NCBI RefSeq assembly: GCF_024730565.1
Contig: NZ_CP077725.1
Location: 1 to 64,000, forward strand
From: Clostridium sp. CM027
GTDB taxonomy: Bacteria; Bacillota; Clostridia; Clostridiales; Clostridiaceae
DNA length: 64,000 bases
Direction of reading: 5' to 3'
The position numbers were made by a program, and so were the translations under genes. Below, piece by piece: positions 53,330 through 64,000 of the stretch; the stretch's first letter is position 1, and each line of letters starts with the position of its first letter. The notes under the pieces are model-generated. The model did not search any database, had not been told where the DNA came from, and saw only the letters and a list, made by a program, of their open reading frames with translations.

Positions 53330-53470
53330 TAATTAAATCATCTCCTGGGGAGCTGCAATATTAATGACTTCAGAAGGAGACTTATACTCCTACTGAAGTT
53401 TTCTATTTGTTATAGTATGGGACTCCCATTTATAGAAGTGGGAGTCCTTCCATCTGAAATGTAATTAAAA
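53330..53470 (-). repeat. dispersed palindromic repeat, copy D (full length, inverted)
   Basis: Minus-strand copy of the element at 49809-50009. Hairpin 1 is GGACTCCCA / TGGGAGTCC (about 53418-53446). Hairpin 2 is ACTTCAG-TA-GGAG / CTCC-TT-CTGAAGT (about 53367-53399). The 3' module is CTCC-CCA-GGAG followed by ATGATTTAATTAC. AACAAATAGAAAACTTCAG and CTCCTTCTGAAGTC are shared with copy C. It precedes spoVB in the same relative orientation as copy C precedes the other flippase. Confidence 0.8.
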
Positions 53471-53537
53471 TAAAAAGTTTATTAATTATGATACCAGTGT
53501 AGTTTATGATTTTATAAAAAAATTGTAAAAACCTTCT

Positions 53538-53613
53538 AGGGAGGAGCTTTTTATGTTAGAATAATTTTAGTAGTGTCTTAAGGAGAATAATAAATAATAT
53601 TATTATTTACTCC
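53538..53613 (+). promoter_or_regulatory. leader of rubrerythrin-like gene: mini-ORF and hairpin
   Basis: A strong AGGGAGGAGC is followed by ATG TTA GAA TAA (53553-53564), a three-codon frame. Then GGAG-AATAATAA (53582-53593) pairs with TTATTATT-TA-CTCC (53600-53613). A second ribosome binding site, GGAGGAAAT, then serves the gene at 53643. This is suggestive of a translated leader, but unproven. Confidence 0.35.
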
Positions 53614-53642
53614 AAATAAAAGTGCGGAGGAAATAGAGCGAT

Positions 53643-54197
53643 ATGAAATGTTTGATATGTGGTATGGAGATAAATATAAATAATTTCAATATAAATAATG
53701 ATGGTTTATTAGAAGTGAATGAAAGAGAGCATATTAAATATTGCCCGTTTTGTGGCGTAACTTATAAGTATTTAAAATCTGTTGGTGAGGCCTACAAGGT
53801 TTGTGCGCAAAGTTTGGATCCCAATACTTTAGTAGTATTAGATCATGCCATGAAACTTGAAATATTTAATTCAGAGTTTTATATGTCGGCGGCAAAGCTT
53901 GCGAGTAACAACCATGTTAAAGAAATTTTTAAAGCACTTTCAAAAATTGAAAAAATACATGCTATTGTGCATCAAAAACTAGGTGGGTTCAAAGAACTTC
54001 CAAAACTCGTGGATATAGATTACAGTAAATATAAAAACGATACAAGCTTAATGAAACTCGCAGAAAATAGAGAAGTTCATGCTACAAAGTTTTATGAAAA
54101 ACATGCAAAGGAAATAAATAATTTGATTGTTAAAGAGGTATTTGTTGCCTTGGCGGAGGTTGAAAGAAGCCATATACAAATTGCTAGAAATTATTAA
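53643..54197 (+). CDS. rubrerythrin-like diiron protein with N-terminal zinc ribbon
   Basis: A 184-aa cytosolic protein. CLICG (3-7) and CPFCG (about 35-39) form a rubredoxin/zinc-ribbon-like pair at the N terminus, reversed from classical rubrerythrin, where it is C-terminal. The following four-helix bundle has ferritin-like metal motifs: EIFNSEFYMSAAK, KIEKIHAIVHQ, ENREVHATKFYEKH and LAEVERSHIQIA. Peroxide or oxygen detoxification in an anaerobe is the family's usual role; here inferred. Confidence 0.78.
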   Translation: MKCLICGMEININNFNINNDGLLEVNEREHIKYCPFCGVTYKYLKSVGEAYKVCAQSLDPNTLVVLDHAMKLEIFNSEFYMSAAKLASNNHVKEIFKALSKIEKIHAIVHQKLGGFKELPKLVDIDYSKYKNDTSLMKLAENREVHATKFYEKHAKEINNLIVKEVFVALAEVERSHIQIARNY

Positions 54198-54202
54198 CAC
54201 AT

Positions 54203-54246
54203 ATACTCTAATTTATATAAATATATATAAATTAGAGTATTTATAA
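54203..54246 (+). terminator. terminator after rubrerythrin-like gene
   Basis: Long stem ATACTCTAATTTATATA / ATATATAAATTAGAGTAT followed by TTATAATTT. Confidence 0.65.
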
Positions 54247-54260
54247 TTTAGGGGGTAAGT

Positions 54261-55559
54261 ATGAAGAAGACCATTGGATTTATAGTTATTTTAGCTGCAA
54301 TGGCTTTTGCACTATTTTCAATGAAAGGTTCGTTTAAAGAATATAGGGTTACGGTTAAAGATGAAGTTATAAAATCACAGATACTATTTAAAGGATTAAG
54401 TAAGGCAGTAGATTTTACGAAAGATAGTGAAGGAAACTACTATGTAGCTTTCAAAGACAAAGTACAGTACATAGATAAAGTAGGCAGGTCATACAATATA
54501 TTTACAAATAAGAAGCTGAGCATAACTAGTTTAGATTATAATAATAAAGTATTGTATTATGCATCCGGAACAAAAGTCTACTCATATGATTTAGTAACAA
54601 AGGCAAATAAAGAAATTATCAAGAATATGCCTAATTATGGAGACTATAATGACAGTTTAGTTAGAATTAATGGAGAATATCTATTTGTTACAATAGGAGC
54701 TGCAACAAATTCTGGGGTAGTTGGACCGGATAATCAATGGTTAGATGATTACCCTCAAAATCATGATGTTTCGCCTAAAAGTATAACTATAAAAGGAATT
54801 AATTTTGATAAGAAAAAGACCGGAGCATTTGTTCCATATAAAACTAGGAACGTAAAGGGGCAAATAATAACAGAACATATGATTGGAAATTCATCTATAA
54901 TAGTTTATAATTTAAAAACTGGAGCACAGGGAAACTTTGCTTGGGGTATAAGAAATATGAAGGCTATAGATTTTAATAGTGAGGGCAAAATATTAGTTGC
55001 TGTTGGTGGAATGGAGGACAGGGGATTAAGGCCTGTAAAGGGAGATAGTGATTATATATACAAAATTAAAAAAAAATCATGGTATGGTTTCCCAGATTAT
55101 ACTGGAGGAGATCCAATAAGTTCACCTAAATTTAAAGGCTTACTTAACGGGGACATACCATTTATTTTAGACCAGCACCCTACAACAAATCCTCCCGCAC
55201 CAATTTATCAACATAAAGAAGTAAATAGTTTAGCCGGGTTAGCAATTGATAAAAAAGGTATAATAGGTAGCATAGACTGTATATATTTCTATGAAAAGAA
55301 TGATAATAGTATATATAGTTTAAATAAAAGTAGTGCGCTTAAAGAAAAAGTAAGATTTGGGGATGAAACTTATATATCTAGTATGAAGTTTTTTGATGAT
55401 TTAATAGTGTTAGACTCTAAAAGTGGATATTTAATTAAAATCAAAAAAAATATAAAGAATGATATAGGGATAGAAGGGAGGAGATTAAGTTACTATTTAT
55501 TAACAATTGTGCTAACTTTAATAATTAGCCTACTTGTTAGTTTAAGCAAAAAGAATTAG
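54261..55559 (+). CDS. membrane-anchored beta-propeller protein (sugar dehydrogenase-like)
   Basis: A 432-aa protein with an N-terminal membrane segment (about 4-22, TIGFIVILAAMAFALFS) and a C-terminal one (about 408-428, LLTIVLTLIISLLVSL). The extracytoplasmic middle is a six-blade-like propeller. The segment WGIRNMKAIDFNSEGKILVA, then KSWYGFPDYTGGDPIS, resembles the glucose/sorbosone dehydrogenase (PQQ) family, but cofactor residues cannot be verified by eye. No sugar pathway genes are nearby. Function unknown. Confidence 0.65.
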   Translation: MKKTIGFIVILAAMAFALFSMKGSFKEYRVTVKDEVIKSQILFKGLSKAVDFTKDSEGNYYVAFKDKVQYIDKVGRSYNIFTNKKLSITSLDYNNKVLYYASGTKVYSYDLVTKANKEIIKNMPNYGDYNDSLVRINGEYLFVTIGAATNSGVVGPDNQWLDDYPQNHDVSPKSITIKGINFDKKKTGAFVPYKTRNVKGQIITEHMIGNSSIIVYNLKTGAQGNFAWGIRNMKAIDFNSEGKILVAVGGMEDRGLRPVKGDSDYIYKIKKKSWYGFPDYTGGDPISSPKFKGLLNGDIPFILDQHPTTNPPAPIYQHKEVNSLAGLAIDKKGIIGSIDCIYFYEKNDNSIYSLNKSSALKEKVRFGDETYISSMKFFDDLIVLDSKSGYLIKIKKNIKNDIGIEGRRLSYYLLTIVLTLIISLLVSLSKKN

Positions 55560-55654
55560 AATATAGTCAATATACATTGTTGTTAATTATTAAAAAATAT
55601 TCAGGTATGTTTTCAGATCATATTTATTGTATACTAAAGTGAGAGGTGAACAGG

Positions 55655-56356
55655 TTGAAGAAAAGAATGGAAGTTACTTATGGAAAAACTTTAAAAGGCT
55701 TAATGATAACAATAAATCCAATTAAAAAAAGGGTCATGAAAACTCATTGCATTGTTCATAAATTTATAAATATTCAAGCTATAGAAATTTTAAAAAATAA
55801 GGAATATAGTGAAATTTCTAGTTTTTACAAGGGACACATAAAAGAACTAAATAAGGGGGTTACTTGGGCAGATCAAGATTTTAAAAGCTCAAACCATTTT
55901 TATCATCACATTAAGGGTACTGGCCTTTATGGATTTTCAAATGCATTAACCGAATTCGAAAAATATTATAAATGTGCATTAAGATTTATTAAAGAAGGGG
56001 ACACAAGGCAAGCCCTGTTTTATTTTGGAGCAGCCTGTCATTTAATTCAAGATGCTACGGTGCCTCAACATGTGAACAATAAGCTACTTAAAAGCCACAG
56101 AAATTTTGAACTTTGGATTATAAGTAGATTAATGAGTGATTATTCATTTCCTATTTTTAATGAAGTAATAAAACAGGAGAATATAGAAGACTATATAAAA
56201 AAAAATGCATTATTTGCGAATGAAACTTATATTGCTAATGCAAACATAAAAAACAAGGAAGATAGGTACAAGAAAATATCTACACTTATAGTGCAACGGG
56301 CACAAAAGACTACTGCAGGTTTAATGATTAATTTTTATAATGAAATTAATAAATAA
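55655..56356 (+). CDS. zinc-dependent phospholipase C-like protein without signal peptide
   Basis: A 233-aa protein resembling the alpha-helical zinc phospholipase C/S1-P1 nuclease fold of clostridial alpha-toxin. Zinc-ligand-type motifs occur in order: THCIVHKF (about 31-38), GVTWADQDF, HFYHHIKG, GAACHLIQDATVPQHVNN (H-x3-D-x4-H) and HRNFELWI (HxxxE). The N terminus (MKKRMEVTYGKTL...) shows no signal peptide, unlike secreted toxins. It may be cytoplasmic or exported by another route. GAGAGGTG fits the TTG at 55655. Confidence 0.75.
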   Translation: MKKRMEVTYGKTLKGLMITINPIKKRVMKTHCIVHKFINIQAIEILKNKEYSEISSFYKGHIKELNKGVTWADQDFKSSNHFYHHIKGTGLYGFSNALTEFEKYYKCALRFIKEGDTRQALFYFGAACHLIQDATVPQHVNNKLLKSHRNFELWIISRLMSDYSFPIFNEVIKQENIEDYIKKNALFANETYIANANIKNKEDRYKKISTLIVQRAQKTTAGLMINFYNEINK

Positions 56357-56387
56357 TTCCTTTATTTTAGAGGAATTATTTTATTTT
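56353..56387 (+). terminator. terminator after phospholipase-like gene
   Basis: ATAATTCCT / AGGAATTAT stem then TTTATTTTT. A short tandem of TAAAAATAGG (about three copies, 56400-56427) follows. Confidence 0.7.
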
Positions 56388-56460
56388 TGAAGAATAAGAT
56401 AAAAATAGGTAAAAATAGGTAAAAATATATGAAATATATTTAACAAAGGGGGAGTAACAA

Positions 56461-57000
56461 TTGAAAAAGGAGGTTTTTATAAATTTAGAAAAAGAAATTT
56501 TCAAAGGAAATATATTAGATATAGGTTTTTCTAATCATGGAATTATATATAATATATACAAACAATATGTTGATGATAGTAGTAGCTTAGATTATATAGA
56601 GGGGAAAGGTGAGAAGACTGGAATAGAAGAAGGTGAGTATGATCTCTGTGCACTGTTTTTTACTTTGAGTGATATAAAATTTACAAAAAGCAAAAGTAAA
56701 TTAATACAAGATATATATAAATTTCTGAAAGAAGATGGATTACTATATATATGGGATGTAGATAAGGGATTTGCTAAAATCTTTAATTCTAAAATAAAGA
56801 TTGTGTCACCTGATAAAAATACAAAACAAATACATTTAATAGACTTAAATATATTTAAAGATAGTTCCAAAGAGAATACAATCAAAATTTTACAACCTTA
56901 TTTTGAAATATTAACTTTGAAAAATTCAGATAATGTTTATTATATGATATGCAAAAAGAAAGGGAAATCAAAAGATGAAAGTAACACTAGTAGGAATTAA
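56461..57000 (+). CDS. SAM methyltransferase-like protein
   Basis: A 179-aa protein with a class I methyltransferase-like pattern: GNILDIGFSNHG (motif I, about 15-26), EGEYDLCALFFTLSDI (motif IV) and LKEDGLLYIWDVDKG (motif V). It is shorter than a full methyltransferase and motif I is imperfect, so activity is uncertain. The TTG start follows GGGGGAGTAACAA. Its last 26 bases overlap the start of the radical-SAM gene, a sign of translational coupling. Confidence 0.7.
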   Translation: MKKEVFINLEKEIFKGNILDIGFSNHGIIYNIYKQYVDDSSSLDYIEGKGEKTGIEEGEYDLCALFFTLSDIKFTKSKSKLIQDIYKFLKEDGLLYIWDVDKGFAKIFNSKIKIVSPDKNTKQIHLIDLNIFKDSSKENTIKILQPYFEILTLKNSDNVYYMICKKKGKSKDESNTSRN

Positions 57001-58708
57001 TGCAAAATATATTCACAGTAACTTGGCAGTAAGATATTTAAAAACATATACAGAGGATTTAAATTACGAATGCAAAATTATGGAGTTTTCTATTAATGAT
57101 CAAATCGAAAGAATTGTAGAGGAAATTTTGAGTAGCAAGCCAGACCTTGTAGCATTCTCTTGCTACATATGGAACATTGAGTACGTTAAGGCTGTATCAT
57201 CTCTTATAAAGCTTGTAAATAGTGAGATTGAAATCCTTTATGGAGGACCAGAGGTTAGCTTTAATTGTAAAGAGTTTCTTGAGGAAAACGTAGGGGATTA
57301 TGTAATAGAAGGGGAAGGAGAGGTAACGTATAAAGAATTTATTAAATGGAGAATTAATTCAAAGGATGATTCTGAAATCAATGATGAGAATAGTGGTAAC
57401 ATTCAAAATATTCTAGGGCTATATTATAAATATTATGAAAATATAGGATGTGATAGTAAAATTAACTATGGTGGTAAGAGAACATTAATGGATATGGAGC
57501 AAGTTATTTTCCCATATAATGAAGAAGAACTTACCAATAAAATAGTTTATTATGAAGCATCAAGAGGATGCCCTTTTAATTGTAAATATTGTCTCTCCTC
57601 GACTACTCATGGAGTTAGATTTTTAAATACTGAAAGAGTAAAGAGAGAATTGAAATTTCTCGTGGACAAGAAGGTAAAATTAATAAAGTTTGTTGATAGA
57701 ACATTTAATTGCAATTCGAGATTTGCGGTAGAAATTTGGGAATTTCTAATAAAGATGGATACTGAAATAACTTTCCACTTTGAAATCTCAGCAGATCTTC
57801 TAAACAAACAGGAATTAGACATTTTAGCTAAGGCACCAAAGGGTAGATTTCAATTTGAAGTGGGTGTACAAACAACAAATCCCTTAGTTCTTAACAATAT
57901 AAATAGATTTGTAAACTTTAATGATATAAAGGAAATGGTGGAGGAATTAGAAAAAATAAAAAATATTAAACAACATTTAGATTTAATAGCGGGCCTCCCA
58001 GGAGAAAATTATGAATCATTTAAAAAATCTTTTAATGATGTTTATAGCATTCATCCAGAAGTAATACAATTAGGATTTTTAAAATTACTTAAAGGTTCGG
58101 ATATGAGGAGTGAAGCAACTCTTTGGGGAATGGTCTATGCACCTTATCCACCATATGAAATTCTAAAGACAAGGGATATAAGTTATGAGGAATTAGTAAG
58201 CTTAAAAAGGGTAGAAAAAATTGTGGACAAATATTACAATTCACAAAAGTTTAGTACTATTCTAAAATATTTTGTGAAAAAATTTAATACACCATTTGAA
58301 TTTTATTACGAACTGGGAGTGTTTTTCTATGAAAAGGGATATTTAAGTAGAAACATTTCCTCAGTAGATTATTACAAGATATTTATTGAATTTAATGAGG
58401 AGAAACTTGAAGAAGAAGATTTCGTTTTAAAAGAAATTGTTAAATATGACTACCTTAAATATAACAAAAAGAAGTGGCTTCCAGATTTTCTAATCAGAGA
58501 TTTAGGTAAGAAAGTAGAAAGATCGATTAAGGATAAGTTGCTACATAACAATGATATAAACAATACATCTAATATTCATATTGAAAAATTTATGATTGAT
58601 ATTTTAGATTATATAGATAATAATACTGTACGCAAAGAAGATCATTATTTAGTTTATGATATTAATGATGAGGATAACATAAAGGATATAACTTCTATCC
58701 TAGATTAG
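56975..58708 (+). CDS. B12-binding-type radical SAM protein (DUF4080)
   Basis: A 577-aa protein. The N-terminal Rossmann-like domain (about 1-130, SKPDLVAFSCYIWNIEYV and EILYGGPEVSF) is of the B12-binding fold, but the cobalamin-ligand DxHxxG motif is not seen. The radical SAM core has CPFNCKYC (about 200-207), binding the 4Fe-4S cluster and SAM. The C-terminal DUF4080-like region follows. Substrate unknown. Coupled to the methyltransferase-like gene by overlap. Confidence 0.88.
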   Translation: MKVTLVGINAKYIHSNLAVRYLKTYTEDLNYECKIMEFSINDQIERIVEEILSSKPDLVAFSCYIWNIEYVKAVSSLIKLVNSEIEILYGGPEVSFNCKEFLEENVGDYVIEGEGEVTYKEFIKWRINSKDDSEINDENSGNIQNILGLYYKYYENIGCDSKINYGGKRTLMDMEQVIFPYNEEELTNKIVYYEASRGCPFNCKYCLSSTTHGVRFLNTERVKRELKFLVDKKVKLIKFVDRTFNCNSRFAVEIWEFLIKMDTEITFHFEISADLLNKQELDILAKAPKGRFQFEVGVQTTNPLVLNNINRFVNFNDIKEMVEELEKIKNIKQHLDLIAGLPGENYESFKKSFNDVYSIHPEVIQLGFLKLLKGSDMRSEATLWGMVYAPYPPYEILKTRDISYEELVSLKRVEKIVDKYYNSQKFSTILKYFVKKFNTPFEFYYELGVFFYEKGYLSRNISSVDYYKIFIEFNEEKLEEEDFVLKEIVKYDYLKYNKKKWLPDFLIRDLGKKVERSIKDKLLHNNDINNTSNIHIEKFMIDILDYIDNNTVRKEDHYLVYDINDEDNIKDITSILD

Positions 58709-58814
58709 AATATGATAAAAGTTATAAAACGGAAAAAATGATAAATTATTAAAAATGACATTTGTCACATTGGAATAAGTTAATATTACGAATATTGTTA
58801 ATGTTAAAAAAAAG

Positions 58815-58843
58815 TTGAAACTTTCAATAAAAATTAGTATAAT
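58815..58843 (+). promoter_or_regulatory. promoter of the ntp ATPase operon
   Basis: TTGAAA (58815-58820), 17-base spacer, TATAAT (58838-58843). The 264-base gap after the radical-SAM gene is otherwise AT-rich. Confidence 0.75.
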
Positions 58844-58972
58844 TAAGATGTATTCAATATTATATAAAATAGAATAAAGGTAAATACTATACTAAGTATT
58901 TACTATTATATAAATTATTAATAATTTATATATACTCATTATGGCTAGTTATTAGTAAAAGGTGGTGATATT

Positions 58973-59285
58973 TTGGCATTAGAAGCAATAAAAAGTATAA
59001 AAGAAGCGGAAAAAAAAGCAGCAGATATTGTAAGTAAGGCAATTTCGGATAGTAAGGATATATTAAAAAAATCTGAAATTTACGCCGAAGATCAGTACAA
59101 AAAGGTTTTGGATGATGCAAGAGAAGAAACTAAAAAAATCATTAAAAATGCTAAAGAAGAAGGTAAAAGTAAGTCTGAACCAATTTTTGATACAGGTAAG
59201 ATAGAGGTCACGAATATACTAAATTTAGATAAACAAAGGTTTGATAGGTCGGTTAACATGGTGGTTGAGAGGATAGTGAAAAATA

Positions 59286-59299
<14 letters not shown>
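58973..59299 (+). CDS. ntpF: V/A-type ATPase stalk subunit G/H-like (NtpF)
   Basis: A 108-aa, almost fully coiled-coil peripheral stalk subunit (AIKSIKEAEKKAADIVSKA... pattern). It pairs with NtpE. The TTG start follows GGTGGTGATATT. First gene of the ntpF-I-K-E-C-G-A cluster; its 3' end overlaps ntpI by 14 bases. Confidence 0.85.
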
Positions 59300-61743
<2,444 letters not shown>

Positions 61744-61776
61744 TTTAAAAAGTGATGAGCTAGAGGAAGTGAGAAT

Positions 61777-62376
61777 ATGTCAAATTTAGATAAATTAGCT
61801 GCCAAGATAATAGAAGATGCTAAAATTAAAGCAGAAACTATTTTGAAAGAAGCTAAAAACAATGAAATTTTATTAATAGAAAAGAAAACAAAAGAAGCAG
61901 AACTAGTAAAAAAACAAATGATAGAAAAAACTAAGGTTGAAGCTATTATGGTGAGTAAGAGAATTGTATCAAATTCTCAGCTAAAAGCACGAAATGAAAA
62001 GCTAGGGGCTATGCAAAAAATGATTGATAAGGTATTTGAGAGTGCGCTAGAAAAACTTATGGCGATAAATGATAATGATTATTTGGAACTTATAAAAAAA
62101 TATCTTTTATCAATGCCAATAGCAGGGGATGAAGAAATAATACTTCCTGGGAAATATAAAAGTATTGTAAGCGATGAATATTTATCTGGAATTAATATTT
62201 CACTAAAAACTAATGGAAAAATAGGTGAATTAAAATTAAGTTCCGATAATCGAGATATAAAAAGTGGATTTGTAGTACTTAAAAATGGTATAGAGATTAA
62301 TAATACTTTTGAAAGTCTAGTTAACTCCTTAAGGGATGAACTAGAACCTGAAATTGTTAACGCATTATTTAAATAA
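61777..62376 (+). CDS. ntpE: V/A-type ATPase subunit E
   Basis: A 199-aa peripheral stalk subunit: an N-terminal coiled coil (about 1-90, LDKLAAKIIEDAKIKAETILKEA) and a C-terminal alpha/beta domain that binds the A3B3 head (GFVVLKNGIEINNTFESLV). GAGGAAGTGAGAAT precedes the ATG. Confidence 0.92.
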   Translation: MSNLDKLAAKIIEDAKIKAETILKEAKNNEILLIEKKTKEAELVKKQMIEKTKVEAIMVSKRIVSNSQLKARNEKLGAMQKMIDKVFESALEKLMAINDNDYLELIKKYLLSMPIAGDEEIILPGKYKSIVSDEYLSGINISLKTNGKIGELKLSSDNRDIKSGFVVLKNGIEINNTFESLVNSLRDELEPEIVNALFK

Positions 62377-62393
62377 ATGTAAATAAAATTTAA

Positions 62394-62428
62394 GGAGTGG
62401 ATACCTATTTATAATTGGTATCCACTCC
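62394..62428 (+). other. 12-bp intra-operon hairpin between ntpE and ntpC
   Basis: Perfect inverted repeat GGAGTGGATACC (62394-62405) / GGTATCCACTCC (62417-62428) with no T run after it. It is followed by a fresh AAGGAGG for ntpC. It may stabilise or process the mRNA. Confidence 0.7.
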
Positions 62429-62455
62429 GGATCAAAACAAGGAGGATAGCCATAT

Positions 62456-63457
62456 ATGAATAATATGGATTTTACACAAGCTGTGGCTAGGCTAAGAGTA
62501 TTAGAAAAAAGACTCCTGAGTAAAGTAAAGATTGAGAGAATGATTGACAGCTCCTCGGCGGATGAAGTACTTAAAATTTTGAAGGAAACCGAATATGCAA
62601 GTTTGATGGGAAATGTAAAAAGAGCAGAGGACTACAATATATTACTTAAGGATGAGCTAAATAGAGTATACTCCCTTATGTATGAAGTTTCTCCATATCC
62701 TTCTATAGTAGATATTATGAGTTTGAAATATGATTATCATAATATAAAAGTGTTGTTAAAAGGAAGAACTTTAGATAAGGACTTTTCTCATATGCTAATT
62801 CCAGCAGGTACAGTAAATATAGAGGAATTAAAATTTTACATGACAACTATGGAATATAAGAAATTAGACCCTAATATGAGGGAAGCTATAATTGAGGTGG
62901 AAAAAGTATACAAAGAACTTAATGATCCTCAAAAGATAGATATTATATTGGATAGGTATATGTATGTAGATATGTTAGCTAGGGCAGAAGAAACAAAAAT
63001 TGATTTTATAATTGAATATGTTAAGAAAAGTATAGATTTTTCTAATATTAAGTCAATAATTAGATTAAAAAAACAACAAAAGGATGTTAACTTTTTTAAA
63101 GAAGTTATATTGATTGGTGGAGATATATCTAGTGATGTTCTATTAACAGCTTTTAGTGATCCAATTGAAAATATGGCAACTAAATTTTCTTCATCAAAAT
63201 ATGGAGAAGTTGTAAGAATTGGACTAGAAGAATATATTAAAACTGGTAAACTTTCTAGTTTAGAAAAATTATCAGAAAACTATATTATGGAGAAGCTAAG
63301 GGCCGCTAAGTATGTTACTTTTGGACCTGAGCCAATATTTGCGTATATCGCAGCAAAGGAAACAGAAATAAAGATAATAAGAATAATTACGGTTGGGAAA
63401 TTAAATAATGTTGATACGACGATCATAAGAGAAAGGATGCGTGAAGTTTATGCATAA
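62456..63457 (+). CDS. ntpC: V/A-type ATPase subunit C
   Basis: A 333-aa V-type subunit C/d, the funnel linking rotor ring and central stalk. Three repeated helical segments are typical: [39 protein letters not shown] and [23 protein letters not shown] at the C-terminal end. ACAAGGAGGATAGCCAT precedes the ATG. It overlaps ntpG by a few bases. Confidence 0.93.
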   Translation: MNNMDFTQAVARLRVLEKRLLSKVKIERMIDSSSADEVLKILKETEYASLMGNVKRAEDYNILLKDELNRVYSLMYEVSPYPSIVDIMSLKYDYHNIKVLLKGRTLDKDFSHMLIPAGTVNIEELKFYMTTMEYKKLDPNMREAIIEVEKVYKELNDPQKIDIILDRYMYVDMLARAEETKIDFIIEYVKKSIDFSNIKSIIRLKKQQKDVNFFKEVILIGGDISSDVLLTAFSDPIENMATKFSSSKYGEVVRIGLEEYIKTGKLSSLEKLSENYIMEKLRAAKYVTFGPEPIFAYIAAKETEIKIIRIITVGKLNNVDTTIIRERMREVYA

Positions 63458-63758
63458 AGTAGGAGTAGTTGGAGATAAAGATTCAATACTTGCTTTCAAA
63501 GCTCTTGGAATTGACGTATATCCGGTTATTGAAGTAGAAGAAGCTAAAAAAGCTATAGATAAAATGGCGTCAAGTAATTATGCAGTTATATTTGTAACTG
63601 AGCAGATAGCTCAGCACTTAGATGAAACTATAGCAAGATATAACAGACAGATGATTCCTGCCATTATATTAATACCAAGTAATCAAGGCTCACTAAATAT
63701 AGGAATGCAAAGAATTCGCGATAATGTAGAAAAAGCAGTGGGCGTAAATATTTTATAG
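63450..63758 (+). CDS. ntpG: V/A-type ATPase subunit F (NtpG)
   Basis: A 102-aa central stalk subunit with the family start [20 protein letters not shown] and [12 protein letters not shown] at 63441 is an alternative that has a better-spaced AGG upstream and adds three residues; the ATG matches homologous N termini. Either start overlaps the end of ntpC. Confidence 0.9.
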   Translation: MHKVGVVGDKDSILAFKALGIDVYPVIEVEEAKKAIDKMASSNYAVIFVTEQIAQHLDETIARYNRQMIPAIILIPSNQGSLNIGMQRIRDNVEKAVGVNIL

Positions 63759-63775
63759 AAAGGTAGGGAGATAAC

Positions 63776-64000
63776 TTGAAAATCGGTAAAATTGTAAAAG
63801 TTTCAGGTCCATTAGTTGTTGCAAAAGATATGGACGAAGCTAATATATATGACGTAGTTAAGGTTGGAGATAAGGGTCTTATTGGCGAAATTATTGAAAT
63901 GAGAGGAGATAGAGCCTCTATTCAAGTATATGAAGAAACATCAGGCCTCGGACCAGGAGATCCAGTAGTTACTACCGGTGAACCACTAAGTGTTGAACTT
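63776..64000 (+). CDS. ntpA: V/A-type ATPase catalytic subunit A, partial
   Basis: The first 75 codons only, cut by the window end. It begins at TTG after GGTAGGGAG, and [19 protein letters not shown] is the conserved N-terminal beta-barrel of subunit [21 protein letters not shown] follows. The P-loop lies beyond the window. Confidence 0.95.
   Translation, partial: MKIGKIVKVSGPLVVAKDMDEANIYDVVKVGDKGLIGEIIEMRGDRASIQVYEETSGLGPGDPVVTTGEPLSVEL

Noticed and set aside
54261-55559. True PQQ-dependent glucose dehydrogenase
   Set aside because: The fold likeness is seen, but catalytic and PQQ-binding residues cannot be confirmed by eye, so only a propeller call is given.

Overview
The window is AT-rich, densely packed DNA with short leaders, strong AGGAGG-type ribosome binding sites and frequent TTG/GTG starts. 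It carries SpoVB-type flippases, a GerMN lipoprotein, clostridial-type feoA/feoB, a Gram-positive type IV pilus locus, an ntp-type V/A-ATPase operon and a PPi-type phosphofructokinase. Together these point to an anaerobic, endospore-forming member of Clostridium or a close relative. The content is chromosomal and mostly housekeeping. I saw no prophage, integrase, transposase, CRISPR array, tRNA or rRNA.

Layout. 1-2.3 kb: T-box-controlled argS. 2.4-6.3 kb: a divergent feoA-feoB-Cys-rich peptide operon behind a Fur-like operator, flanked by two paralogous DEDD exonuclease-like genes. 6.4-8.1 kb: adenine deaminase. 8.5-19 kb: type IV pilus locus (pilB, pilC, pilin, pilM, pilN, pilO, three minor-pilin-like proteins, a membrane zincin, a second pilin behind a structured leader, pilD) with no pilT and no secretin. 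19-25.3 kb: membrane protein, PPi-type PFK, VIT/VWA protein, SprT-like zincin, GerMN lipoprotein. 25.36-25.90 kb: a gene-free stretch that reads as a roughly 540-nt minus-strand RNA with internally repeated modules. 25.9-35 kb: threonine aldolase, yhaO-yhaN-like pair, topB, radA. 35-44.8 kb: PEPCK/HPr-kinase-fold ATPase, a broken EamA transporter, ArsR, D,D-carboxypeptidase, Nudix, HxlR with a LUD protein, ndk, HesB-like protein, pncB. 45-53 kb: UvrD-like helicase, M20 hydrolase, RluA-type pseudouridine synthase, two convergent SpoVB-type flippases. 53.6-58.7 kb: rubrerythrin-like protein, beta-propeller, phospholipase C-like protein, methyltransferase-like and radical-SAM proteins. 58.9-64 kb: ntpF-I-K-E-C-G-A, cut by the window end.

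The less ordinary material is non-coding: the candidate large RNA near 25.6 kb; a modular palindromic repeat in four places (31.4, 41.9, 49.8-50.0 and 53.3-53.5 kb) that supplies the Shine-Dalgarno and start codon of two genes; a structured leader before the second pilin; and a hairpin enclosing the start of the zincin gene. All assignments come from reading motifs and gene order. No database search or folding program was run.
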